Made by a program: the position numbers and the translations under genes | Part shown: positions 1-8,216 of the stretch, piece by piece | How the letters are laid out: every line of letters starts with the position of its first letter | How positions within the stretch are numbered: the first letter of the stretch is position 1 | Assembly: GCA_015231755.1 (NCBI GenBank) | Contig: JADGAZ010000004.1 | Span: 62,001 to 126,000 of the forward strand | Direction of reading: 5' to 3' | Origin: Magnetococcales bacterium | Lineage (GTDB): Bacteria > Pseudomonadota > Magnetococcia > Magnetococcales > Magnetaquicoccaceae | Length of the DNA: 64,000 bases | The notes under the pieces: generated by a model | Told to the model about the DNA's origin: nothing | The model's input: the letters and a program-made list of their open reading frames with translations, nothing else | Database searches by the model: none

Positions 1-102
1 GTCGGCCAGGAGTACACGGCCCAATGGAAAACCAATCACCCGACCACAGTCTTCACCTTTCAAATGGATGAAGGCGTGCTCATGGTCCATGCCAGCCTGT
101 AG
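1..102 (+). CDS. C-terminal end of an unidentified protein (5' truncated by window edge)
   Basis: Frame 1 is open from the first base to a TAG at 100-102 and encodes 33 residues ending in VLMVHASL. The gene start is outside the window. It lies just upstream of a cheY-like gene on the same strand, so it may be a chemotaxis gene, but the visible tail has no motif that identifies it. Confidence 0.45.
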   Translation, partial: VGQEYTAQWKTNHPTTVFTFQMDEGVLMVHASL

Positions 103-213
103 AATCACCTGGGCCAGAAAAAACTTGAACCTTTGGCACTTTTCTGCGAAGGTATTGATTTTGACTTGATCGTATATCGTTTCAACCAGACCGACGGATT
201 GCAGAGAGGGAAT

Positions 214-588
214 ATGCGCGTATTGATCGTTGACGACTCCAGCGTCATGCGGAAAATTGTGGCTCGTGGCCTACGTCAGGCCGGTTTCAAAATCACGGAC
301 ATCCTGGAAGCCGGCGATGGCCAGCAAGGCATGGACCTGCTCAAAACCGACACCAACTTCAAGCTGATCCTCTCGGACTGGAACATGCCGATCATGGATG
401 GCCTGAATTTCGTCAAATCGGTCCGCAGCGGTCCTCCCGCCATCAAGAACATCCCCATTGTCATGGTTACCACCGAAGGTGGCGAAGCCAAAGTGGGTGC
501 CGCCATGGAAGCCGGTGCCAACGGTCACATCAAAAAACCGTTCACCCCGGAAACCCTCCAGGTCGAACTGGAACGGTTCCTGAAATAA
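214..588 (+). CDS. cheY: CheY-type single-domain response regulator
   Basis: A 124-residue stand-alone receiver domain. It has the acidic pair in VDDSS (residues 8-9), the phospho-acceptor Asp in the SDWNMP motif typical of CheY, the switch Thr in MVTTEG and the conserved Lys in HIKKPF. No output domain follows. In this family, phosphorylation by CheA lets the protein bind the flagellar switch and change rotation. The ATG at 214 is preferred over an upstream in-frame TTG because a purine-rich GAGAGGG ribosome site lies 4-8 nt before it. The CheX/CheC-like gene downstream and the flagellar block further on fit a chemotaxis role. Several CheY-like proteins may exist in such a genome, so pairing with a particular CheA is unknown. 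Confidence 0.9.
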   Translation: MRVLIVDDSSVMRKIVARGLRQAGFKITDILEAGDGQQGMDLLKTDTNFKLILSDWNMPIMDGLNFVKSVRSGPPAIKNIPIVMVTTEGGEAKVGAAMEAGANGHIKKPFTPETLQVELERFLK

Positions 589-617
589 CACGCCCACCCC
601 GCTTCACACATGAGGTC

Positions 618-683
618 GGCAGAAACACCATTGTTCGCAACCCGTTTCCCGGGTGCAGGCAATGGTGTTTCTGCCTTCTTTTC
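618..683 (+). terminator. intrinsic terminator after cheY
   Basis: A 16-bp perfect inverted repeat, with arms at 618-633 and 660-675 and sequence GGCAGAAACACCATTG in the left arm, is followed by TTCTTTT. This is a strong rho-independent terminator 30 nt after the cheY stop codon. Confidence 0.85.
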
Positions 684-822
684 CGCCGACTCGTTCCATC
701 CCGCCTCGGTTTCATCACCCTGTCCGTTAGTGCCAATTTTTTGAATGGTATAAAATTTGCTTTAAATCCCTCGCCAGATCCTTGGATCACACCCATGTGG
801 ATATATGAGCGAGCGTTAAGCG

Positions 823-2355
823 ATGGAAACACCCCAAGATATCGTAAAAAGGGCACGTCCCTTTTTCCTGAACTATGTCACCAAACTGGGTAACGACCTC
901 AACACCCTGACCGCTGCGCCTGTGGTCTGCTCGCTCCAGGAGATCGAGTTGAACAGAGGTCGCGACGATCTGGAGTTGTTGTTCGAGTCGGATCGCAGCG
1001 TCGCCTATGTCACCGAAGATGGCATGAACTCGGGCGATATCCACCTGATTTTTGACATTGCCACCTCCATTGCCCTGACCGGCCTCATGATGATGATGGG
1101 GGCTTCGGTCATTCAAAGCCAGGTCAAGAACAGAGAGTACAACGAAGAGATCCAGGAGGGTTTTCAGGAAGTCTCCAACCAGGTGGTGGGTGCCCTCAAC
1201 GACCTGGTGGAAAAAAAGCTCAGCGAAGGGGGCCATCTGTTTCTGGTCAGCACCACCCATGTCACCTATGGGGACTTCCCCACCACCTTCAAGGAGAACA
1301 CCACCTATCTGGCGGTGAAGGTTCAGATTCAGGTTTCCGACTTTCCGCCGCAAGACGCCTATTGGGTGTTGTCCCGAGGGTTTGCCGAAACCTTGTTGAA
1401 GGTCAAGATTCCCGGATCGGACGCCGAAATCGCCGCAGACACCCAACGTGGAAAAGGGGGAGGAGAAGCTGCCGCCAAGTCGGCGCCCGCAGCCGTGGAA
1501 CCCCCACCGCCTCCACCACCACCTCCGCCGCCTCCACCGCCGCCTCCGCCGCCCCCACCGCCGCCTCCACCGCCGCCTCCACCCCCACCGCCGCCTCCGG
1601 CCAAGTCTTCCGGTGCCGCCAAGGCTCAGGGTGGCAAAGGCCAGACCGGCAGCGCGCAGGGCAAGGGCGGCGCGTCGGCGGGAGCTGCCAAGGGGTTGGC
1701 GGGGGGAGGTGGTGATGACGAAGGGGAAATCGCCTTCCTGGATCCTTATGATCCCGGGGCGGGTCCGGGACGGGAAGTGATCGACAGTTCCATGGAAGAG
1801 GCGGGGAGCATGACCCGGGGAGGACTGGGGCCAAGCGGAAAATCCGGGGGCAAGGCCTCCATCGCCCAGGGCCAGATTTTCAGCCCCATCCCGACGATTC
1901 AATACGTCAAGGATTCCCTGCCCACTCCCAACGACGCAGGCAGTGTGGCGACGGTCATCACCGAGTATCCTTTCACCTTGAAGGAAGACGAACGGGTGAT
2001 CGTGGCCATCAACGCCATGCGTCAGGACGGCTACCGGTACATGGGGATCGAGCGTGGAGGAAAATTGATTCGGGTGGTCAGTCAGAGCGATCTGCGACAG
2101 ATCATGGGACCGTTTTTCGGCACCAAGGCCATGAACGCCCGGGACAAGGCGTTATGCAATCTGCCCATCGGCAAGATCAACGCCACCCAGAAGGTGATTT
2201 CCGTCACCTTGTCCAGTTCCATCGGGCAGGCGGCGGATTTGATGATGGAAAACCGTCTGCACGCCCTGGCCGTGGTGAGCAACCAGGGGGTGTTGCGGGG
2301 GTTTGTCACCCTGCACGGGCTGTTGGATTTCTATCGACGCAAGAAGCAGATCTGA
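823..2355 (+). CDS. CheX/CheC-like domain protein with polyproline linker and C-terminal CBS region
   Basis: A 510-residue protein with three parts. Residues about 1-195 resemble the CheC/CheX/FliY phosphatase fold, with a hydrophobic GDIHLIFDIATSIALTG stretch and an ExxN core (EVSN) inside a long helix. The residue four before the Glu is another Glu rather than the family Asp/Ser. Residues 227-259 are 33 consecutive prolines, encoded by all four Pro codons (1501-1599). A Gly/Ala/Ser-rich linker follows, then residues about 380-505 look like a CBS pair (IERGGKLIRVVSQSDLRQIM and LHALAVVSNQGVLRGFVTL). CBS pairs usually bind adenine nucleotides. The cheY gene upstream suggests CheY-P dephosphorylation or switch modulation tuned by an adenosine ligand. 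That role is inference. ATG at 823 has a GAGCG element upstream. Confidence 0.65.
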   Translation: METPQDIVKRARPFFLNYVTKLGNDLNTLTAAPVVCSLQEIELNRGRDDLELLFESDRSVAYVTEDGMNSGDIHLIFDIATSIALTGLMMMMGASVIQSQVKNREYNEEIQEGFQEVSNQVVGALNDLVEKKLSEGGHLFLVSTTHVTYGDFPTTFKENTTYLAVKVQIQVSDFPPQDAYWVLSRGFAETLLKVKIPGSDAEIAADTQRGKGGGEAAAKSAPAAVEPPPPPPPPPPPPPPPPPPPPPPPPPPPPPPPPPAKSSGAAKAQGGKGQTGSAQGKGGASAGAAKGLAGGGGDDEGEIAFLDPYDPGAGPGREVIDSSMEEAGSMTRGGLGPSGKSGGKASIAQGQIFSPIPTIQYVKDSLPTPNDAGSVATVITEYPFTLKEDERVIVAINAMRQDGYRYMGIERGGKLIRVVSQSDLRQIMGPFFGTKAMNARDKALCNLPIGKINATQKVISVTLSSSIGQAADLMMENRLHALAVVSNQGVLRGFVTLHGLLDFYRRKKQI

Positions 2356-2372
2356 TCCATCGCATGTGTCAC

Positions 2373-2433
2373 GATTGAAAGAAAAGAAGGGGTCTGGGGA
2401 ATGAATTCCCAGACCCCTTCTTTTCTTTCAATC
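2373..2433. terminator. bidirectional terminator palindrome, dispersed family copy 1
   Basis: Almost perfect 29-bp inverted repeat, with core GGGGTCTGGGG / CCCCAGACCCC flanked by GAAAAGAA and TTCTTTTC tracts. It sits between the convergent CBS-protein gene (ends 2355) and der (ends 2446), so it can stop transcription from both sides. Related copies occur at 17409-17428 and 30861-30920. Confidence 0.85.
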
Positions 2434-2445
2434 GTTGACGAAGAA

Positions 2446-3945
2446 TCAGGACCGGAAGGGTTGCTTGTCCGCGTAGGGATTCTCCTTGCCGCCACGGAAG
2501 TCAATCCGCAATGGCACCCCCTGAAACCCAAACTTCTCCCGCAACTGATTTTCCAGATAACGTCGATAACTCTCTTCCACCTCTTCGGGACGACTGACGA
2601 AAAAAACCACCAAAGGTGGCGCCACCCGCACCTGCGACGCAAAACGAAAACGCACCGGACGACCACTGCGCCGGGGATGGGGATTGGCCTCCTCCACCTC
2701 CGCCAGCCAACGGTTCAACACCCCGGTGGAAACCCGCTGCTGACCCGCCTCCCACACACGCCGCACCACCGGCAACAACCGATCCACCCCGTGCCCGGTC
2801 CGACCGGAAAGAAACACCACCGGCGCATGCGAAAAACGCGGAAAAGCCAAACCCAACTCCCGCCGAAAAGCACTCTCCGCCTCCCGTCCCCGAGGCACCG
2901 CATCCCACTTGTTGACCGCGAACACCAGACCACATCCGGCATCCAAAGCATGCCCGGCCACCCGCTGATCCTGTTCGGTGATGCCCCGCACCGCATCCAA
3001 CACCAAAACCGCCGTCTTGGCCCGATCCATGGCGTTCAAAGCCGCAATGGCCGCGTATTTCTCGATGCGCAACGCAATCCGCGCCTTGCGCCGCAAACCC
3101 GCCGTATCCACCAACACATAACGATTGCCCTGGGCATCGGTCAACGGCGCATCCACGGAATCCCGGGTGGTGCCGGGCTGATCCGAAGTCACCAACCGCT
3201 CTTCCCCCAACAACCGATTGACCAGCGTACTCTTGCCCGCGTTCGGACACCCGACAATGGCCACCCGTACCACCCCATCATCACGCCATTTGTCCGTCGG
3301 ACCACTGGCTTGCGGCACCGCCGCTTCTGCCGCCGCGGATTCTTCCTCTGCTTCGGGATCCAACTCCGGCTCAGGCTCCACGACAGGCAACGGACAACGG
3401 GAATGGGCCACCCGCAACAGGTCATCCACCCCCACCCCGTGGGTCGCCGAAACGGCCACCACAGTCTGCATCCCCAACCGGTAAAACTCCGCAAGCCCCC
3501 CCGCGCCCACATTGCCCTCGGACTTGTTGACCACACACACCACCGGCTTGCCGCAACGCCGCAACCGCTTGGCCAACTCCAGATCATCCGCCAAAGGACC
3601 GGTCCGGGCATCCAAGACAAAAAAGATCAGATCCGCCTCCTCGACCGCCAACTCCGCCTGCTCCCGCATCCGCGCCAGCAACGGCTCCCGGTCGTCGGAC
3701 TCAAATCCGCCCGTATCCACCACCCGAAACGCACGCCCATTCCACGTCACCATCCCGTACTTGCGATCCCGGGTCAAACCAGGCGTATCGTCCACCAACG
3801 CATCGCGGGACCGGGTCAACCGGTTGAACAGCGAAGACTTGCCCACATTGGGCCGTCCCACCAAAGCCAGCAACGGTCCGACTCCCGTGATCACATCCGC
3901 CCCGGCCCGCCACACCCGTCCCCGCCCACGCCCGCGCTTATTCAT
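2446..3945 (-). CDS. der: ribosome-assembly GTPase Der (EngA)
   Basis: A 499-residue tandem GTPase needed for 50S subunit assembly. The first G domain has GRPNVGKSS, PGLTRD, DTGG and NKSEG. The second has GCPNAGKST, DTAG and NKWD. The last about 110 residues form the KH-like domain that contacts rRNA. An acidic Glu/Ala-rich linker of about 30 residues joins the two G domains, as usual for Der. The ATG at 3945 overlaps the last codons of bamB by 8 nt and is chosen over an upstream in-frame start lying inside bamB. It is the last gene of the operon, and a bidirectional terminator follows. The bamB-der order is the same as in enterobacteria. Confidence 0.95.
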   Translation of the reverse strand: MNKRGRGRGRVWRAGADVITGVGPLLALVGRPNVGKSSLFNRLTRSRDALVDDTPGLTRDRKYGMVTWNGRAFRVVDTGGFESDDREPLLARMREQAELAVEEADLIFFVLDARTGPLADDLELAKRLRRCGKPVVCVVNKSEGNVGAGGLAEFYRLGMQTVVAVSATHGVGVDDLLRVAHSRCPLPVVEPEPELDPEAEEESAAAEAAVPQASGPTDKWRDDGVVRVAIVGCPNAGKSTLVNRLLGEERLVTSDQPGTTRDSVDAPLTDAQGNRYVLVDTAGLRRKARIALRIEKYAAIAALNAMDRAKTAVLVLDAVRGITEQDQRVAGHALDAGCGLVFAVNKWDAVPRGREAESAFRRELGLAFPRFSHAPVVFLSGRTGHGVDRLLPVVRRVWEAGQQRVSTGVLNRWLAEVEEANPHPRRSGRPVRFRFASQVRVAPPLVVFFVSRPEEVEESYRRYLENQLREKFGFQGVPLRIDFRGGKENPYADKQPFRS

Positions 3946-5128
3946 AACGCAACAGATCGCCCTCGTTGGTCCACAGATAGATGCCATCCTCCGTCACCAC
4001 GGGCAATGACAAAACCGGCCCAGAAAGCTTGTCCCGACCCATCACCCGACCGCTCAACGGATCGATGGCAAACAGATGCCTCTGATCATCCGCCACCAAA
4101 AGCCGTTCCTTGTACAGGATCGGAGTGGTCAACAAGCCATCGCTCAACCGCACACGCCACAACTCCACCCCATCATCCGCGCTCATGGCCGCCAGATTGC
4201 CATCCATGTCCACGACAAACAGACGCCCCGAAGACCACAACGGCTGACGTACCGCCGAAAGCCGTTTTTCCCAGATCCGGTTGCCGTTGGAGGCCAGACT
4301 GGCCATGACCCGTCCCTGATGATTCACCACAAAAGCCCGACGCGGCGACATCAACTGGGGTCCGCGCTCCTCGGACAACACCACCGAAGCGTCCACATCC
4401 TGCATCAGATCCAACTCGCTGCTGCCCCCGAGTACCCGCAGATTGTCCGACCAGACCCGCTTGCCATCCGCCAGTCGCAAGGCGAACACCTCGCCGGAAG
4501 AGTAACCGATGAACGCCAAACCATCCGCCGCCGCAGGAGTCGAGGCCCCCATGACCACCAACGCCTCGGACGGAGTGCTGTGCATCCAGACCCGCTGCCC
4601 GGTTTGGGCCTCCAGAGCGTGGGTACGGTTGTCCAGGGTTTGGAAGATGACCTTGCCCTCCACGGCCAAAGGTGCCGAATCCACGGCTGTGGTCAATTTG
4701 GTCCGCCACATCTCCGCACCGGTTTCGATGGACAAGGCGACCATGGATCCCTGTTCGGTGCCGGCGTAGACCCGTGATTCATCCATGTCCACCCCGCCCA
4801 TGACCGCGGAACCCAGGGAGACCTTCCAGATCACCTCACCGCTCTTGCGGTCCACTCGGGCCACATGGCCCTGGAATGTCCCGACAAAAATCGACTCCCG
4901 ACCCACAGCCACCCGACCCGGTTGCACAAAATGTTTGTCGGGGGAGCCTGCCAACGACCGGCTCCAGACCAGTCGCATACCCGTTTCGCTGCCCGGATCC
5001 GGGGACTGGAATCGGGCACTCTCCTTTTCGCTGCCCTTGCCCCCCAGCCAGGTGGGAGTGGCGCATCCGGAGAGCATGCCCATCATCACGGCCACCGCCA
5101 GCACCGATGCCAGACCTCGCCTTTTCAT
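3938..5128 (-). CDS. bamB: outer-membrane assembly lipoprotein BamB
   Basis: A 396-residue PQQ-like beta-propeller lipoprotein of the BAM complex, which folds outer-membrane beta-barrels. The chosen ATG gives MKRRG, a hydrophobic stretch and the lipobox LSGC, with acylated Cys at about residue 22. Repeated blade motifs with GxxxALDxxTG-type spacing (for example RVDRKSGEVIW, ALSIETGAEMW, ALEAQTGQRVW, ALRLADGKRVW, AMSADDGVELW) run through the rest. The ATG at 5128 is preceded by GGGGAGAAAAGAGG, and a weaker ATG lies at 5152. Its position between the yfgM-like gene and der is canonical. Confidence 0.93.
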   Translation of the reverse strand: MKRRGLASVLAVAVMMGMLSGCATPTWLGGKGSEKESARFQSPDPGSETGMRLVWSRSLAGSPDKHFVQPGRVAVGRESIFVGTFQGHVARVDRKSGEVIWKVSLGSAVMGGVDMDESRVYAGTEQGSMVALSIETGAEMWRTKLTTAVDSAPLAVEGKVIFQTLDNRTHALEAQTGQRVWMHSTPSEALVVMGASTPAAADGLAFIGYSSGEVFALRLADGKRVWSDNLRVLGGSSELDLMQDVDASVVLSEERGPQLMSPRRAFVVNHQGRVMASLASNGNRIWEKRLSAVRQPLWSSGRLFVVDMDGNLAAMSADDGVELWRVRLSDGLLTTPILYKERLLVADDQRHLFAIDPLSGRVMGRDKLSGPVLSLPVVTEDGIYLWTNEGDLLRYE

Positions 5129-5156
5129 CCTCTTTTCTCCCCGAATGCCCATGGAC

Positions 5157-5798
5157 TTACCCCCCCATCCGTTGAATCCGCCGCTCCAACCGCTTGCGCA
5201 AGCCACCCTCGGGCTTCAAGGAAAGCGCATCCTTGTACAGAGCCAACGCCCCCTTGTCATCCCCACTCCCGGAGGTCAACACCCCGGCGAACTCCAAAGC
5301 CTGAGGCTTGTAAACCGACTCCCGGGAAATGCCCTCCAACCGCTGCAACGCCAGTTTGGGATCATCGGCCAGCACATACGCGATCTGAAGAGTGGCCAGA
5401 TCCTTCAAAGGCGTCCCCGCCGAGGCGGATACCTCCTCCAGCAACCGCACCGCCGCATCCCGTTTGCCCTCTTCGGCCAGGGCGCGGGCCTCGGCAAGCC
5501 GGGCCATCAGGGCGTAACCGTGTTGACCATAGGTGGCGGCCACCTCGTTCAACGCCTTGCGACCCGCCGCATCGTCATCGCTCCGCACATCCATGGCCCC
5601 CAGATAATGGTCCGCCACTTCGATGTCACGTTTTTTCATGTACTCGGTCCAACCCACATAGGCAAACAAGCCCATAAACAGCACCACCAGTCCGCCGATG
5701 ATCCAGTGTCGGTTTCTCTGCCACATCCTGGCGACATTTTCCGCCTCCAGTTGTTCGTCCACCTCCTCGAAAATACCTTCCAGTTCCACCCGAGACAC
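5157..5798 (-). CDS. YfgM-like membrane-anchored TPR protein (SecYEG-associated)
   Basis: A 213-residue protein. A short cytoplasmic N-terminus rich in acidic residues is followed by one transmembrane helix (about residues 33-52, WIIGGLVVLFMGLFAYVGW) and a periplasmic TPR-like region with a GDDKGALALYKDAL repeat. The family (YfgM / TPR_21) is an ancillary Sec translocon subunit that works with periplasmic chaperones. The location between hisS and bamB matches the conserved neighbourhood, which supports the call more than sequence alone. The stop lies 28 nt before bamB, and the start is 19 nt after hisS. Confidence 0.85.
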   Translation of the reverse strand: MSRVELEGIFEEVDEQLEAENVARMWQRNRHWIIGGLVVLFMGLFAYVGWTEYMKKRDIEVADHYLGAMDVRSDDDAAGRKALNEVAATYGQHGYALMARLAEARALAEEGKRDAAVRLLEEVSASAGTPLKDLATLQIAYVLADDPKLALQRLEGISRESVYKPQALEFAGVLTSGSGDDKGALALYKDALSLKPEGGLRKRLERRIQRMGG

Positions 5799-5817
5799 GA
5801 TCGTTCCCCTTTTTCGA

Positions 5818-7098
5818 TTAAGATTTCACGTTGACCGACTGACCCGCACGCCCCAACCCAGCACCCACGGCCTCGATCAACCGCTCCACAGGCAGCGTCT
5901 GCTGCTCCCCGGTCTCCATCCACTTGATGGCCACCTGCTCCTCCTGAGCCTCCTGTTGACCGACGATCACCGCCACCGGCGCCAAAGAACGTCCCGCGTG
6001 TTTCATCTGGCTTTTCATGCCGCCGCCGCTCAGGTGCATCTCCACCGACAGTCCGGCTTCCCGCATGGTTTCGGCGAGTCGCAGGCCATAGGCCTCCACC
6101 GCGCCGTCACCCGCCACCACCAGATAGACATCCGGTCTGGCGACGGCGACCCGGGCCTCATCCATCAGCATCAACAACCGCTCCATGCCCATGGCAAACC
6201 CCACCGCCGGCGTGGCCACTCCCCCCATTTCGGCCACCAGACCGTCATAACGCCCGCCAGCGGCCACCGCGTTTTGCGATCCCAACCCCTCGGCCACCGC
6301 CTCGAAGGCGGTACGGTGATAATAGTCCAACCCCCGCACCATCAGGGGATTGAACCGGTAAGGCAATCCCAGACGATCCAGATGGCCCACCAGTCCTTGA
6401 AAATGGGCCTCGCACCCGCCACACAGATGGTCCCGCATCCGGGGCAGATCCTGCAACAAGGTGGCATCCTCCTCCTTGCAGTCCAGCACCCGCAACGGAT
6501 TGCGCACCAGACGACGCTGACAGTTGCCGCACAGCCGCTCCCGCAAGGACTCCAGATGGGCGGTCAACCGCTCCCGGTACGGCCCCCGACAGACCGGACA
6601 CCCCAAGGAGTTGATCTCCAGGGTGACCGCCCCCTGAATGCCGATCTCCCGCAACAGCCGCAGCACCAGGGCCATCATCTCCGCATCGGCCAACGGCCCC
6701 TCGGGACCGAACAGCTCACAGCCGATCTGATGAAACTGCCGATAGCGCCCCTTCTGGGGCCGCTCGTAACGAAACATCGGCCCCAGATAATAGACCCGCC
6801 AGGGCAAGGTGCGGTGACGGCTGTTCTCGATGAACGAGCGCACCGCCGAAGCGGTGCCCTCGGGACGCAGACACAAGGCGTCCCCGCCCCGGTCCTCGAA
6901 GACATACATCTCCTTTTCCACGATGTCGCTGGTCTCCCCCACGGCGCGGGAGAACAGTTCCACCCGCTCGAACAACGGGGTGCGCAGTTCCCGATAGCCG
7001 TACTGGGCAAAAATCCGGCGCGCGCGCTCCTCCAGGAAAATCCATCGTCCGCTCTCTTCCGGCGGGATGTCCCGCACGCCTCGCACCGTCTGAATCAT
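5818..7098 (-). CDS. hisS: histidyl-tRNA synthetase
   Basis: A 426-residue class II aminoacyl-tRNA synthetase that charges tRNA-His. Visible motifs are GVRDIPPEE near the N-terminus, motif 2 (FRYERPQKGRYRQFHQ), the His-A element VRGLDYYHRT, AAGGRYDGL, and motif 3 in GFAMGMERL. An anticodon-binding domain closes the protein. The open frame continues far upstream, but the ATG at 7098 gives the family N-terminus and overlaps the ispG stop in an ATGA. It is part of the nadE-der operon. Confidence 0.97.
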   Translation of the reverse strand: MIQTVRGVRDIPPEESGRWIFLEERARRIFAQYGYRELRTPLFERVELFSRAVGETSDIVEKEMYVFEDRGGDALCLRPEGTASAVRSFIENSRHRTLPWRVYYLGPMFRYERPQKGRYRQFHQIGCELFGPEGPLADAEMMALVLRLLREIGIQGAVTLEINSLGCPVCRGPYRERLTAHLESLRERLCGNCQRRLVRNPLRVLDCKEEDATLLQDLPRMRDHLCGGCEAHFQGLVGHLDRLGLPYRFNPLMVRGLDYYHRTAFEAVAEGLGSQNAVAAGGRYDGLVAEMGGVATPAVGFAMGMERLLMLMDEARVAVARPDVYLVVAGDGAVEAYGLRLAETMREAGLSVEMHLSGGGMKSQMKHAGRSLAPVAVIVGQQEAQEEQVAIKWMETGEQQTLPVERLIEAVGAGLGRAGQSVNVKS

Positions 7099-8216
7099 CG
7101 CTCCTCCAAACCATCCGACACCGATTGATTCCGCATACCCGCGACCAAAGCCTCCACCTCGGCCACCATCCGATCCAGCACCGCTCCGTCCGCCACCTTG
7201 CCCACCGGCTTGCCGGCCAGATACAGCAGATTCTCTCCGGATCCACCCACGATTCCCACCTGACTCTCCTTGGCCTCCCCCGGACCATTCACCACACAGC
7301 CGATCACCGATACCGTGACCGTTTCCCGGATGTGGGCCAGACGGGCTTCCAACTGCGCGGTCAGTTCGATCACCGGGAACTCCTGCCGGGAACAGGTGGG
7401 ACAGGCGATGATGGTCACCCCCCGATTGCGCAACCCCAGGGATTTCAGAATCTCGAAACCAACCCGCACCTCGTGGACCGGATCCGCCGACAACGACACC
7501 CGCAACGTGTCGCCGATGCCATCGGCCAACAGCAGACCCAATCCCACCGCGGATTTGACCGTTCCGGGAATCAATCCTCCCGCCTCGGTGATCCCCAGAT
7601 GCAACGGATAATCGACCTGAGAAGCCAGCATCCGGTAGGCGGCCACCGTCATGGCGGCGTTGCTGGCCTTCAGGCTCACCTTGATCTCCCGGTAGTCCAG
7701 ATCCTCCAGGATGCGGATGTGATGCAACGCCGACTCCACCATGGCCTCGGCGCAAGGCTCCCCGTAACGGGTCAACAGTTCCCGCTCCAAAGAGCCGGCG
7801 TTCACCCCGATGCGAATCGGCACCCGACGCTCCGCGGCAGCCCGGGCCACCTCCGCCACCCGCCCCCGGGAACCGATGTTGCCCGGATTCAAACGCAGTC
7901 CATGCACCCCCTTTTCCAGGGCGATCAGAGCCAAACGGTGATCGAAATGGATATCGGCGATCAGCGGCACCGGCGAACGCCGACACAGCGGCCCCATGGC
8001 ACAAGCCGCCTCCTCGTCGGGACACGACACCCGGGCAATATCCACACCCGCGTCCGCCAAGGCGACGATCTGGGCCAACGTGGCCTCCACATCCCGGGTA
8101 TCGGTGTTGGTCATCGACTGCACCGCAATCGGCGCATCTCCACCCACAGCCACCCGGCCCACCTGGATCCGACGGGTCACGCGCCGGGGCGCGGTCAGGG
8201 AAGGAGCGCGACTCAT
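7095..8216 (-). CDS. ispG: 4-hydroxy-3-methylbut-2-en-1-yl diphosphate synthase
   Basis: A 373-residue enzyme of the MEP isoprenoid pathway. It reductively opens MEcPP to HMBPP using a 4Fe-4S cluster. The N-terminal TIM barrel has VQSMTNTDTRD, RLNPGNIG and the GITEAGG loop. The cluster ligands are the two Cys of CPTCSRQ and the Cys of GCVVNGPGEAKE. Length matches the short bacterial form. The start overlaps the rodZ stop in an ATGA at 8213-8216, and the stop overlaps hisS, so translation is probably coupled through the operon. Confidence 0.97.
   Translation of the reverse strand: MSRAPSLTAPRRVTRRIQVGRVAVGGDAPIAVQSMTNTDTRDVEATLAQIVALADAGVDIARVSCPDEEAACAMGPLCRRSPVPLIADIHFDHRLALIALEKGVHGLRLNPGNIGSRGRVAEVARAAAERRVPIRIGVNAGSLERELLTRYGEPCAEAMVESALHHIRILEDLDYREIKVSLKASNAAMTVAAYRMLASQVDYPLHLGITEAGGLIPGTVKSAVGLGLLLADGIGDTLRVSLSADPVHEVRVGFEILKSLGLRNRGVTIIACPTCSRQEFPVIELTAQLEARLAHIRETVTVSVIGCVVNGPGEAKESQVGIVGGSGENLLYLAGKPVGKVADGAVLDRMVAEVEALVAGMRNQSVSDGLEER

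Noticed and set aside
2401-4308. 635-residue plus-strand open frame
   Set aside because: Antisense to der and bamB; both of these have full domain evidence.
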